This document shows positions 37,471 through 46,704 of a DNA stretch of 64,000 nt, piece by piece; within the stretch, counting starts at the first letter, position 1; each line of letters begins with the position of its first letter. The stretch lies in assembly GCA_000430305.1 (NCBI GenBank), contig ASZZ01000003.1:62001-126000 (forward strand). The letters run 5' to 3'. A program made the translations under genes and the position numbers. Under the pieces are notes generated by a model. It was given only the letters and a program-made list of their open reading frames with translations. It searched no databases and was not told the origin of the DNA. The DNA is from Streptococcus mitis 17/34. GTDB lineage: Bacteria; Bacillota; Bacilli; Lactobacillales; Streptococcaceae.

Positions 37471-40167
37471 ATGTCTCTTCAAAAATTAGAAAACTATAGT
37501 AATAAAGCTGTCGTGCAAGAAGAAGTATTGATTTTAACAGAATTGTTAGAAGATATCACTAAAAACATGCTTGCCCCAGAGACTTTTGAAAAAATCATGC
37601 AGTTGAAAGAATTGTCAACTCAAGAAGATTATCAAGGCTTGAACCAATTGGTTACTAGCCTGACAAATGATGAAATGGCTTATATTTCACGCTATTTCTC
37701 TATCTTGCCTCTCTTGATTAATATTTCAGAAGACGTGGATTTGGCTTATGAAATCAACCACCAAAATAATATCGATCAAGATTATCTTGGTAAGTTATCA
37801 GCAACTATCAAAATGGTTGCAGAAAAAGAAAATGCGGTTGAAATTCTAGAACACTTGAATGTTGTCCCTGTTTTGACTGCCCATCCAACACAAGTGCAAC
37901 GTAAGAGTATGTTGGATTTGACAAACCATATCCATACCCTCTTACGTAAGTACCGTGATGTAAAATTAGGCTTGATTAATAAGGAAAAATGGCATAATGA
38001 TCTCCGTCGTTACATTGAGATTATCATGCAGACAGATATGATTCGTGAAAAGAAATTGAAAGTAACCAATGAAATCACGAATGTTATGGAATACTACAAT
38101 AGTTCATTCCTGAAAGCTGTTCCTCATTTGACTGCTGAGTACAAGCGTCTGGCTAAAAAACATGGCTTGGAGTTGAAACATCCTAAACCAATTACTATGG
38201 GAATGTGGATTGGTGGAGACCGTGATGGGAATCCTTTTGTTACAGCAGATACCTTGAAACAATCTGCCATGACTCAGTGTGAAGTCATCATGAACTACTA
38301 TGATGAAAAGATTTACCAGCTCTATCGTGAGTTCTCTCTCTCAACCAGTATTGTCAATGTCAGCAAGCAAGTCAGAGAAATGGCTCGTCAATCCAAGGAT
38401 AATTCGATTTACCGCGAAAAAGAGCTGTATCGTCGTGCCCTGTTTGATATTCAATCAAAAATTCAAGCAACAAAAGCCTATCTGATTGAGGATAAGGAAG
38501 TTGGGGCTCGCTATGAAACAGCCAATGATTTTTATAAGGACTTAATTACTATCCGTGATTCCCTCTTGGAAAACAAGGGTGAGGCACTAATTTCTGGTGA
38601 TTTTGTTGAGTTAATTCAAGCAGTTGAAATTTTTGGTTTCTATTTGGCATCCATCGACATGCGTCAAGATTCAAGTGTTCATGAGGCATGTGTAGCTGAA
38701 CTCTTGAAATCAGCAGGAATTCATTCTCGTTATAGCGAACTAAGTGAAGAAGAAAAATGCCAGCTTCTCTTAAAAGAATTAGAAGAAGATCCACGTATTC
38801 TTTCTGCTACTCATGTTGAAAAATCAGAGTTACTTGAAAAAGAATTGGCCATCTTTAAGGCTGCTCGTAATTTGAAAGATAAGCTGGGTGATGATGTCAT
38901 TCGTCAGACCATTATTTCACATGCAACCAGCGTATCAGACATGCTGGAATTGGCTATCTTACTAAAAGAAGTAGGGTTAGTTGATAAAGAAAGAGCCCGT
39001 GTCCAAATCGTTCCTCTCTTTGAGACAATTGAGGACTTGGACCACTCAGAAGAAACTATGAGAGAGTACTTTTCTCTTGCCCTTGCTAAGAAATGGATTG
39101 CGTCGCGCAATAACTACCAAGAAATCATGCTTGGCTACTCTGATAGTAATAAAGATGGTGGTTACCTTTCATCATGTTGGACTCTCTACAAGGCTCAACA
39201 ACAATTGACTGCTATTGGAGATGAATTTGGCGTTAAGGTTACCTTCTTCCATGGCCGTGGTGGTACTGTCGGTCGTGGTGGTGGACCAACCTATGAAGCT
39301 ATTACATCTCAACCGCTTAAGTCAATCAAGGATCGTATCCGTTTGACGGAGCAGGGTGAAGTAATTGGAAATAAATACGGTAACAAGGATGCTGCCTACT
39401 ATAACCTTGAAATGCTAGTATCTGCAGCCATTAACCGTATGATTACGCAGAAGAAGAGCGATACCAATACCTCAAATCGTTATGAAGCGATTATGGATCA
39501 AGTGGTGGACCGTAGTTATGATATCTACCGTGATTTGGTCTTTGGAAATGACTATTTCTATGATTATTTCTTTGAGTCAAGTCCAATCAAGGCTATTTCA
39601 AGCTTTAATATTGGTTCTCGTCCAGCCGCTCGTAAGACCATCACTGAAATCGGTGGTTTGCGTGCTATCCCTTGGGTTTTCTCATGGTCACAAAGCCGTG
39701 TCATGTTCCCTGGATGGTATGGGGTTGGATCAAGCTTCAAGGAATTTATTGATAAGAATCCAGAAAATATCGCTATTCTACGAGATATGTACCAAAATTG
39801 GCCTTTCTTCCAGTCACTTCTTTCAAATGTTGACATGGTCTTGTCAAAATCAAATATGAATATTGCTTTTGAATATGCCAAACTTTGCGAAGATGATCAA
39901 GTAAAAGCAATCTATGAGACTATTTTAAATGAATGGCAAGTTACCAAGGAAGTCATCTTGGCTATCGAAGGTTACGATGAACTCTTGGCGGAAAATCCAT
40001 ATCTAAAAGCAAGTTTGGATTACCGTATGCCATACTTTAATATTCTCAACTATATCCAGTTGGAGTTGATTAAACGTCAACGTCGAGGAGAATTGTCAAG
40101 CGATCAAGAAAAATTAATCCATACAACCATCAACGGAATTGCGACAGGATTGCGTAATTCAGGCTGA
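37471..40167 (+). CDS. ppc: Phosphoenolpyruvate carboxylase
   Basis: Carboxylates phosphoenolpyruvate to oxaloacetate, supplying the aspartate family in organisms without a full TCA cycle. It has 898 residues. The catalytic histidine motif is [15 protein letters not shown] (usual family sequence VLTAHPTE), the glycine-rich loop is [15 protein letters not shown], and the second signature is around [14 protein letters not shown]. The C-terminus RNSG is the standard end. It is probably co-transcribed with ftsW and ends at a terminator at 40176. Confidence 0.96.
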   Translation: MSLQKLENYSNKAVVQEEVLILTELLEDITKNMLAPETFEKIMQLKELSTQEDYQGLNQLVTSLTNDEMAYISRYFSILPLLINISEDVDLAYEINHQNNIDQDYLGKLSATIKMVAEKENAVEILEHLNVVPVLTAHPTQVQRKSMLDLTNHIHTLLRKYRDVKLGLINKEKWHNDLRRYIEIIMQTDMIREKKLKVTNEITNVMEYYNSSFLKAVPHLTAEYKRLAKKHGLELKHPKPITMGMWIGGDRDGNPFVTADTLKQSAMTQCEVIMNYYDEKIYQLYREFSLSTSIVNVSKQVREMARQSKDNSIYREKELYRRALFDIQSKIQATKAYLIEDKEVGARYETANDFYKDLITIRDSLLENKGEALISGDFVELIQAVEIFGFYLASIDMRQDSSVHEACVAELLKSAGIHSRYSELSEEEKCQLLLKELEEDPRILSATHVEKSELLEKELAIFKAARNLKDKLGDDVIRQTIISHATSVSDMLELAILLKEVGLVDKERARVQIVPLFETIEDLDHSEETMREYFSLALAKKWIASRNNYQEIMLGYSDSNKDGGYLSSCWTLYKAQQQLTAIGDEFGVKVTFFHGRGGTVGRGGGPTYEAITSQPLKSIKDRIRLTEQGEVIGNKYGNKDAAYYNLEMLVSAAINRMITQKKSDTNTSNRYEAIMDQVVDRSYDIYRDLVFGNDYFYDYFFESSPIKAISSFNIGSRPAARKTITEIGGLRAIPWVFSWSQSRVMFPGWYGVGSSFKEFIDKNPENIAILRDMYQNWPFFQSLLSNVDMVLSKSNMNIAFEYAKLCEDDQVKAIYETILNEWQVTKEVILAIEGYDELLAENPYLKASLDYRMPYFNILNYIQLELIKRQRRGELSSDQEKLIHTTINGIATGLRNSG

Positions 40168-40175
40168 TACCTATC

Positions 40176-40206
40176 AAACTTCCTCCTTTCTATAGGGGAA
40201 GTTTTT
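40176..40206 (+). terminator. Intrinsic terminator after ppc
   Basis: AAACTTCC (40176-40183) pairs with GGAAGTTT (40197-40204), followed by five T. Confidence 0.85.
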
Positions 40207-40235
40207 GAATATTTCAAAAAAATTCTCAAAGAGTC

Positions 40236-40263
40236 TTGACAAGTAGTTGAAAAATGATATAAT
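40236..40263 (+). promoter_or_regulatory. Promoter of the T-box transcript
   Basis: A perfect TTGACA (40236-40241), 16-base spacer, then TATAAT (40258-40263) with a TGA extension. It is the strongest promoter match in the window. Start expected near 40270. Confidence 0.9.
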
Positions 40264-40269
40264 TTAACC

Positions 40270-40506
40270 ATTCAGAAAAGTAGTCATACAAACTTTTTAG
40301 AGAGTCTGTGGTAGCTGAAAACAGATAAGTGATGATGATGAAAATTGGGCTGAATGTTATTTAGAATTTGAAATCATAAAAATTCGGTGAGCACACCTTA
40401 CAGTGCATCTCGTTATTGCGAGACAGAGCGATAGGGAAATTCCCTATAATTGAGGTGGTACCGCGCATCGACGTCCTCACACAAGTTTTTTGTGTGAGGA
40501 CTTTTT
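40270..40506 (+). promoter_or_regulatory. T-box leader, probably tryptophan-specific
   Basis: The conserved T-box AGGTGGTACCGCG is at 40453-40465, followed by a strong terminator. Stem I elements are visible in AGAGAGTCTGTGGTAGCTG near 40301. The candidate specifier is TGG (Trp) at 40346-40348 in AAAATTGGGC, chosen partly because the downstream ABC genes are of the type placed under Trp T-boxes in streptococci. Uncharged tRNA would pair with the specifier and the T-box bulge and prevent termination. Confidence 0.9.
40472..40506 (+). terminator. Regulated terminator of the T-box leader
   Basis: GTCCTCACACA (40472-40482) pairs perfectly with TGTGTGAGGAC (40491-40501), followed by five T. The antiterminator uses the T-box bases just upstream. 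Confidence 0.93.
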
Positions 40507-40519
40507 GATGGAGGTTAGT

Positions 40520-40555
40520 ATGGAAAGAAAACGATGGCGTCGCTTGTTCAGATAA
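40520..40555 (+). CDS. Candidate 11-residue leader ORF (MERKRWRRLFR)
   Basis: Directly after the T-box terminator, GGAGG sits six bases before ATG 40520, and the frame reads MERKRWRRLFR then TAA. It is strongly basic and contains one Trp codon flanked by CGA, CGT and CGC arginine codons. A 5' extension from ATG 40508 gives MEVS first but has no ribosome site. Expression is unproved. It could be a leader peptide adding translational control, or chance. Confidence 0.4.
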   Translation: MERKRWRRLFR

Positions 40556-40592
40556 GTGAAGTAGTTTAAAGGAATTAAAAAGGAGAAATAGA

Positions 40593-41588
40593 ATGAAAAA
40601 TAAACGTTTAATTGGAATTATCGCTGCATTAGCAGTTTTAGTAGCAGGAAGCTTGGTTTACTCTTCAATGAATAAACCAGAAGCTAAGAACGAAAAGAAA
40701 GTTGCCAAAGTTGGTGTCCTTCAGTTTGTGAGCCATCCATCTCTTGACTTGATTTATAAAGGGATTCAAGATGGACTTGCAGAAGAAGGCTATAAAGATA
40801 ATCAGTTGAAAATTGACTTTATGAACTCAGAAGGTGACCAAAGTAAGGTTGCGACAATGAGTAAACAATTGGTTGCAAATGGCAATGACTTGGTTGTTGG
40901 TATTGCAACACCAGCTGCTCAAGGTTTGGCTAGTGCAACAAAAGATCTACCTGTTATCATGGCTGCTATTACAGACCCAATCGGTGCGAACTTAGTTAAA
41001 GATTTGAAAAAACCAGGTGGCAACATTACAGGTGTATCTGACCACAACCCAGCTCAACAACAAGTTGAACTCATCAAGGCTTTGACACCAAATGTGAAAA
41101 CAATCGGAGCTCTTTACTCAAGTAGCGAAGACAATTCAAAAACACAGGTAGAAGAATTTAAGGCTTATGCTGAAAAAGCAGGTTTGACAGTGGAAACATT
41201 TGCAGTTCCTTCAACAAATGAAATTGCTTCAACAGTTAATGTTATGACTAGCAAGGTTGATGCTATCTGGGTTCCAATTGATAACACAATTGCTTCAGCC
41301 TTCTCAACTGTTGTATCAAGTAACCAATCAGCTAAAAAACCAATCTACCCAAGCGCAACTGCCATGGTAGAAGCAGGTGGTTTGGCATCCGTTGTAGTTG
41401 ACCAACGTGACCTTGGTGTGGCAACTGGTAAAATGATTGCGCAAGTTTTGAAAGGTGCAAAACCAGCTGATACACCAGTCAATGTCTTTTCAACTGGTAA
41501 GTCAGTAATCAATAAAAAATTGGCACAAGAACTAGGTATTACTATTCCTGAATCTATTCTAAAAGAAGCAGGACAAGTGATTGAATAA
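40593..41588 (+). CDS. ABC transporter substrate-binding protein (TrpX type)
   Basis: Extracellular binding protein of the ABC_sub_bind family (PF04392), 331 residues. It has a signal sequence with hydrophobic residues 6-24 (LIGIIAALAVLVAGSLVYSS) and no lipobox cysteine, so it is either secreted or anchored by the uncleaved signal. The KVGVLQFVSHPSLDLIYKG and GVSDHNPAQQQVELIK segments are typical. In streptococci this family, called TrpX, is under Trp T-box control and is thought to bring in tryptophan or a precursor. A terminator after the gene suggests it is made in excess over its permease. Confidence 0.85.
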   Translation: MKNKRLIGIIAALAVLVAGSLVYSSMNKPEAKNEKKVAKVGVLQFVSHPSLDLIYKGIQDGLAEEGYKDNQLKIDFMNSEGDQSKVATMSKQLVANGNDLVVGIATPAAQGLASATKDLPVIMAAITDPIGANLVKDLKKPGGNITGVSDHNPAQQQVELIKALTPNVKTIGALYSSSEDNSKTQVEEFKAYAEKAGLTVETFAVPSTNEIASTVNVMTSKVDAIWVPIDNTIASAFSTVVSSNQSAKKPIYPSATAMVEAGGLASVVVDQRDLGVATGKMIAQVLKGAKPADTPVNVFSTGKSVINKKLAQELGITIPESILKEAGQVIE

Positions 41589-41595
41589 TCTACAA

Positions 41596-41628
41596 TGGAG
41601 GAGTTGGGGACATCTCCTCCAATTTTTT
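41596..41628 (+). terminator. Intrinsic terminator between binding protein and permease
   Basis: TGGAGGAG (41596-41603) pairs with CTCCTCCA (41614-41621), followed by six T. Partial read-through would set the ratio of binding protein to permease and ATPase. Confidence 0.8.
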
Positions 41629-41663
41629 ACAATAGAAATCATATAGAAAAGGTTAAGAAACAG

Positions 41664-42530
41664 ATGATATTATCTATTATTTCTCAAGGCTTTGTCTGGG
41701 CTATTCTAGGTCTGGGGATCTTTATGACATTTAGGATTTTAAACTTTCCAGATATGACGACAGAAGGTTCTTTCCCTCTTGGGGGAGCTGTTGCTGTCAC
41801 TCTGATAACCAAAGGTGTAAATCCCTTTTTAGCGACACTTGTTGCTGTAGGAGCAGGTTGTTTGGCTGGAATGGCAGCAGGGCTTCTTTATACAAAAGGG
41901 AAGATTCCGACTTTACTTTCAGGGATTTTGGTGATGACTTCTTGTCACTCTATCATGCTCTTGATTATGGGACGTGCGAATTTAGGACTGCTTGGAACTA
42001 AGCAAATCCAGGATGTCTTACCTTTTGATTCAGACTTGAACCAACTCTTGACAGGTCTTATCTTTGTCAGTCTTGTTATTGCTCTCATGCTCTTTTTCTT
42101 GGACACTAAACTTGGACAAGCCTATATTGCTACAGGTGACAATCCTGATATGGCTAGAAGTTTCGGGATTCATACTGGACGCATGGAGCTCATGGGCTTG
42201 GTCTTATCAAATGGGGTGATTGCCCTTGCAGGTGCCCTTATTGCCCAGCAAGAAGGGTATGCCGATGTATCTCGAGGAATCGGGGTTATCGTTGTGGGGC
42301 TTGCAAGTTTGATTATTGGAGAAGTTATCTTCAAGAGTTTGAGCTTGGCAGAACGTCTGGTTGCCATCGTTGTGGGTTCTATCGCCTATCAATTCTTAGT
42401 GTGGGCAGTTATTGCGCTTGGCTTTAATACAAGTTACCTTCGTTTGTACAGCGCCGTGATTTTAGCAGTCTGCCTTATGATTCCAACATTTAAGCAAACA
42501 ATCTTGAGAGGAGCCAAATTAAGCAAATGA
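41664..42530 (+). CDS. ABC transporter permease (TrpY type)
   Basis: Membrane subunit of the T-box controlled transporter, of the branched-chain-amino-acid-like permease group. It has 288 residues from ATG 41664 (MILSIISQGFVW), with eight or more membrane helices. The longer frame from 41595 is rejected because its first codons lie in the terminator hairpin and have no ribosome site. GVNPFLATLVAVGAG and the loop with ARSFGIHTGRMELMGLVLS (coupling to the ATPase) are visible. The stop overlaps the ATPase start (ATGA). Confidence 0.85.
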   Translation: MILSIISQGFVWAILGLGIFMTFRILNFPDMTTEGSFPLGGAVAVTLITKGVNPFLATLVAVGAGCLAGMAAGLLYTKGKIPTLLSGILVMTSCHSIMLLIMGRANLGLLGTKQIQDVLPFDSDLNQLLTGLIFVSLVIALMLFFLDTKLGQAYIATGDNPDMARSFGIHTGRMELMGLVLSNGVIALAGALIAQQEGYADVSRGIGVIVVGLASLIIGEVIFKSLSLAERLVAIVVGSIAYQFLVWAVIALGFNTSYLRLYSAVILAVCLMIPTFKQTILRGAKLSK

Positions 42531-43285
42531 CAGCTATTGTAGAATTAAAAAATGCAACCAAAGTCGTTAAAAATGGCTTTGATGAAGAAAAGATTATTTT
42601 AAATGATGTTTCCTTAGAAATTTTTGAACAGGATTTTATCACGATTTTAGGTGGAAATGGTGCTGGTAAATCAACTCTCTTTAACACCCTTGCAGGAACC
42701 TTGTCCTTAACCAGTGGAACCATCCGTATTTTAGGTGAAGATGTTACCAAGTTTTCACCAGAGAAGCGCGCTAAGTATCTGTCTCGTGTTTTTCAAGATC
42801 CCAAGATGGGAACAGCTCCCCGTATGACGGTTGCGGAAAATCTCTTGATTGCTAAGTTTCGTGGTGAAAAGCGTGGATTGTTACCAAGACGTCTGGCTAG
42901 CTATAAAGATGAATTTCAGGCAACCATTGAAAAAGTGGGAAACGGTCTTGAGAAACATTTGAATACACCTATTGAGTTCTTATCAGGTGGACAAAGACAG
43001 GCTCTGAGTCTCTTGATGGCAACCTTGAAGCGTCCTGAATTGCTCTTGTTGGACGAGCATACTGCGGCCCTTGATCCAAAGACCAGTGTGGCCTTGATGG
43101 AATTGACAGATGAATTTGTCAAGAAAGATCAGCTGACAGCACTTATGATTACCCATCATATGGAAGATGCTCTCAAATATGGTAATCGCTTGATTGTTAT
43201 GAAGGAAGGACGGATTATCCAAGATTTGAACCAAGAAGAAAAAGCAAAAATGAAAATCTCTGATTATTATCAACTCTTTGAATAA
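42527..43285 (+). CDS. ABC transporter ATP-binding protein (TrpZ type)
   Basis: ATPase of the T-box controlled importer, 252 residues. Walker A is GGNGAGKSTL (about residues 43-52), signature LSGGQRQALSLL, Walker B LLLLDEHTAALD and the switch histidine in MITHHMEDA. It overlaps the permease by ATGA and closes the operon. Together the three genes form a binding-protein-dependent importer, with tryptophan or a related indole compound the likely substrate, inferred from the leader and family. Confidence 0.9.
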   Translation: MTAIVELKNATKVVKNGFDEEKIILNDVSLEIFEQDFITILGGNGAGKSTLFNTLAGTLSLTSGTIRILGEDVTKFSPEKRAKYLSRVFQDPKMGTAPRMTVAENLLIAKFRGEKRGLLPRRLASYKDEFQATIEKVGNGLEKHLNTPIEFLSGGQRQALSLLMATLKRPELLLLDEHTAALDPKTSVALMELTDEFVKKDQLTALMITHHMEDALKYGNRLIVMKEGRIIQDLNQEEKAKMKISDYYQLFE

Positions 43286-43308
43286 AGTAGGGAAAATGAG
43301 TGAAATGG

Positions 43309-43338
43309 TTTACTTTTTTTTCTGAAATAAAGTATACT
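43309..43338 (+). promoter_or_regulatory. Promoter of dnaG-rpoD
   Basis: TTTACT at 43309-43314, 18-base spacer, TATACT at 43333-43338; about 38 bases before the dnaG start. A further TATATA-like box follows. Confidence 0.55.
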
Positions 43339-43375
43339 ATATAAAGTAAACTATGATAACATGGAGGTATTGTGT

Positions 43376-45135
43376 ATGGTTGACAAACAAGTCATTGAAG
43401 AAATCAAAAACAATGCCAACATTGTGGAAGTCATAGGAGATGTGATTTCTTTACAAAAGGCAGGACGGAACTATCTAGGGCTCTGTCCTTTTCATGGTGA
43501 AAAAACACCTTCTTTCAACGTTGTAGAAGACAAGCAGTTTTACCACTGTTTTGGTTGTGGTCGCTCAGGTGATGTTTTTAAATTCATCGAGGAGTACCAA
43601 GGGGTTCCCTTTATGGAGGCTGTCCAAATCTTAGGTCAGCGTGTTGGGATAGAGGTAGAAAAACCGCTTTATAATGAACAGAAGCCTGTTTCGCCCCACC
43701 AAGCTCTTTATGATATGCACGAAGATGCTGCCAAATTTTATCATGCCATTCTCATGACAACGACCATGGGGGAAGAGGCCAGACACTACCTCTATCAGCG
43801 TGGTTTGACAGATGAAGTGCTCAAACATTTTCGGATTGGTTTAGCACCTCCAGAACGAAACTATCTCTATCAGCGTTTGTCTGGTCAGTATCGTGAAGAG
43901 GATTTCCTGGATTCAGGCTATTTTATCTCTCGGATGCCAATCAATTTGTAGACACCTTTCACAATCGCATTATGTTTCCCCTGACAAATGATCAGGGAAA
44001 GGTCATTGCCTTCTCAGGTCGTATCTGGCAGAAAACGGATTCACAAACTTCTAAGTATAAAAATAGCAGATCGACTGCAATTTTTAACAAAAGTTACGAA
44101 TTATATCATATGGATAGGGCAAAAAAATCTTCTGGTAAAACTAGTGAGATTTACCTGATGGAAGGGTTCATGGATGTCATTGCAGCCTATCGGGCTGGAA
44201 TCGAAAATGCTGTGGCGTCTATGGGAACGGCCTTGAGTCATGAGCATGTTGAGCATCTGAAAAGGTTAACCAAGAAGTTAGTTCTGGTATACGATGGCGA
44301 TAAGGCTGGACAAGCTGCGACATTGAAAGCACTGGACGAAATTGGTGATATGCCTGTGCAGATTGTCAGCATGCCTGATAACTTGGATCCAGATGAGTAT
44401 CTACAAAAAAATGGACCAGAAGACTTGGCCTATCTATTAACGAAAACTCGTATTAGTCCGATTGAGTTTTACATTCACCAGTACAAGCCTGAAAATAGTG
44501 AAAATCTGCAGGCTCAGATTGAGTTTATTGAAAAAATAGCTCCCTTGATTGTTCAAGAAAAGTCTATCACTGCTCAAAACAGCTATATTCATATTTTAGC
44601 TGATAGTCTGGCGTCCTTTGATTATGCCCAGATTGAGCAGATTGTTAATGAGAGCCGTCAGGCACAAAGGCAGAATCGCATGGAAGGGATTTCCAGACAG
44701 ACGCCAATCACCATGCCTGTCACCAAGCAGTTATCGGCTATTATGAGGGCAGAAGCTCATCTACTTTATCGAATGATAGAATCTCCCCTTATTTTGAATG
44801 ATTACCGTTTGCGAGAAGATTTTGCATTTGATACACCTGAATTTCAGGTCTTATATGACTTGCTTGGTCAGTATGGCAATCTTCCTCCAGAAGTTCTAGC
44901 AGAACAGACAGAGGAAGTTGAAAGAGCTTGGTACCAAGTCTTAGGTCAGGATTTGCCTGCTGAGATGTCACCGCAGGAACTTAGTGAAGTAGAAATGACT
45001 CGAAACAAGGCCCTCTTGAATCAGGACAATATGAGAATCAAAAAGAAGGTGCAGGAAGCTAGCCATGTAGGAGATACCGATACAGCCCTAGAAGAATTGG
45101 AACGTTTAATTTCCCAAAAGAGAAGAATGGAGTAA
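43376..45135 (+). pseudogene. dnaG: DNA primase, frameshifted
   Basis: Makes RNA primers for replication; essential. The zinc-binding domain has CPFHGEKTPSF and CFGCG, and the TOPRIM catalytic domain has EGFMDVIA and YDGDKAGQAA. The frame breaks at 43918: TCAGGCTATTTT should be TCAGGCCTATTTT (DSGLFYLSDANQF). One added C gives exactly 586 residues. The start is ATG 43376 with GGAGG eight bases upstream; ATG 43361 lies before that site. It is followed after 2 bases by rpoD, the conserved primase-sigma pair. Given essentiality the shift is almost certainly a sequence error. Confidence 0.94.
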
Positions 45136-45137
45136 TA

Positions 45138-46247
45138 ATGGCAACAAAACAAAAAGAAGTAACAACATTTGACGTACAAGTAGCAGAATTTATCCGTAAT
45201 CATAAACAAAAAGGGACAGCAACAGATGATGAAATCAATGCTAGTCTAGTCATTCCTTTTACCTTGGATGCTGATGGGATTGAAGATCTCTTGCAACGAA
45301 TTCAGGATGCAGGGATTTCAATCACAGATAACGAAGGAAACCCGAGTGCGCGTGTTCTTAGTGCAGAAGAAGAGCCAGAACTTAGCGATGAGGACTTGAT
45401 TGGATCAACTTCGGCTAAGGTCAATGACCCTGTCCGTATGTACTTGAAAGAAATTGGGGTCGTTCCTCTCTTGACCAATGAAGAGGAAAAAGAATTGGCG
45501 CTTGCTGTTGAAGCTGGTGATATCGAAGCCAAACAACGTCTTGCGGAAGCCAACCTTCGTTTGGTTGTTTCTATTGCCAAGCGTTATGTCGGACGTGGTA
45601 TGCAGTTCCTTGACTTGATTCAAGAAGGGAACATGGGCTTGATGAAGGCGGTTGACAAGTTTGACTATTCTAAAGGATTCAAGTTTTCAACTTACGCAAC
45701 TTGGTGGATTCGTCAGGCTATCACTCGTGCTATTGCGGATCAAGCTCGTACCATCCGTATCCCAGTCCACATGGTTGAAACCATTAATAAATTGGTTCGT
45801 GAACAGCGTAATCTCCTTCAAGAATTGGGACAAGATCCAACGCCAGAACAAATCGCAGAACGTATGGATATGACTCCAGACAAGGTTCGTGAAATCTTGA
45901 AGATTGCCCAAGAACCAGTATCTCTTGAAACACCAATCGGTGAAGAGGATGATAGCCACCTTGGGGACTTTATCGAAGACGAAGTGATTGAAAATCCAGT
46001 GGACTACACAACTCGTATCGTCTTGCGTGAGCAGCTGGATGAGGTCTTGGATACTCTTACAGACCGTGAAGAAAACGTCTTGCGTCTACGTTTTGGACTA
46101 GATGATGGAAAAATGCGCACCCTTGAAGATGTAGGTAAAGTCTTTAACGTAACCCGTGAGCGTATCCGTCAGATTGAAGCTAAGGCTTTGAGAAAACTAC
46201 GCCAACCAAGTCGCAGCAAACCGCTTCGTGATTTTATTGAAGACTAA
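45138..46247 (+). CDS. rpoD: Primary sigma factor (SigA/RpoD)
   Basis: Main sigma-70 factor directing RNA polymerase to housekeeping promoters. It has 369 residues. Region 1.2 to 2.4 includes [28 protein letters not shown] and [17 protein letters not shown]; region 3 follows; region 4.2 has [18 protein letters not shown]. The N-terminal 1.1 part is short, as in other Firmicutes. Translation follows dnaG by 2 bases, so both are made from the same message. Confidence 0.98.
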   Translation: MATKQKEVTTFDVQVAEFIRNHKQKGTATDDEINASLVIPFTLDADGIEDLLQRIQDAGISITDNEGNPSARVLSAEEEPELSDEDLIGSTSAKVNDPVRMYLKEIGVVPLLTNEEEKELALAVEAGDIEAKQRLAEANLRLVVSIAKRYVGRGMQFLDLIQEGNMGLMKAVDKFDYSKGFKFSTYATWWIRQAITRAIADQARTIRIPVHMVETINKLVREQRNLLQELGQDPTPEQIAERMDMTPDKVREILKIAQEPVSLETPIGEEDDSHLGDFIEDEVIENPVDYTTRIVLREQLDEVLDTLTDREENVLRLRFGLDDGKMRTLEDVGKVFNVTRERIRQIEAKALRKLRQPSRSKPLRDFIED

Positions 46248-46261
46248 GAGTGAGGATAAAT

Positions 46262-46590
46262 ATGGCTTATACAGAAGAGCAAATCGAAAACATCAAAACA
46301 CGCATTTTAACAGCCTTGGAAGAAGTTATTGACCTGAGTTGGGAATCGATATTGTCAATCTTGGTTTGATTTATGAGATTCGTTTTGACGGTGATACAGG
46401 GCAAACAGAGATTGACATGACTTTGACAACTATGGGTTGTCCCTTAGCAGATCTTTTGACAGACCAGATTTATGATGCTATGACAGAGGTCCCAGAAGTG
46501 ACTGATACTGAGGTCAAATTAGTCTGGTATCCAGCCTGGACAGTTGAAAAAATGAGTCGTTATGCCCGCATTGCCCTAGGCATTAAGTAA
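46262..46590 (+). pseudogene. DUF59 / MIP18-like iron-sulfur assembly protein, frameshifted
   Basis: A 109-residue protein of the PaaD/SufT-like DUF59 family, which aids iron-sulfur cluster maturation. The true start is ATG 46262 (MAYTEEQIENIKTRIL). The frame breaks at 46333-46334, where GACCTGAG needs one more C to read DPELGIDIVNLG, the family signature; otherwise only the part from 46339 is seen. TTMGCPLADLL carries the conserved cysteine. It lies 14 bases after rpoD and probably shares its message. Confidence 0.88.
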
Positions 46591-46606
46591 ACAGATAAAA
46601 GCATGT

Positions 46607-46667
46607 GAGAGACCGTTGGAAAAGCAAGGAAATTTCCCCTCTTTTCCTCTAGTCTCTCCTTTATTTT
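46607..46667 (+). terminator. Long nested hairpin after DUF59 gene, probable terminator
   Basis: GAGAGAC (46607-46613) pairs with GTCTCTC (46652-46658). Inside, GGAAAAG pairs with CTTTTCC and GGAAA with TTTCC, giving a long three-part stem, and CTTTATTTT follows. The inner palindrome makes it larger than the other terminators here. Confidence 0.65.
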
Positions 46668-46688
46668 GCTGATTTTATTCAAAGAAAA

Positions 46689-46697
46689 TGATATAAT
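46689..46697 (+). promoter_or_regulatory. cpoA promoter, extended -10
   Basis: TGATATAAT at 46689-46697. The expected transcription start, about seven bases after the -10, is 46704, next to the ATG at 46705. Confidence 0.65.
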
Positions 46698-46704
46698 AGT
46701 AGTT

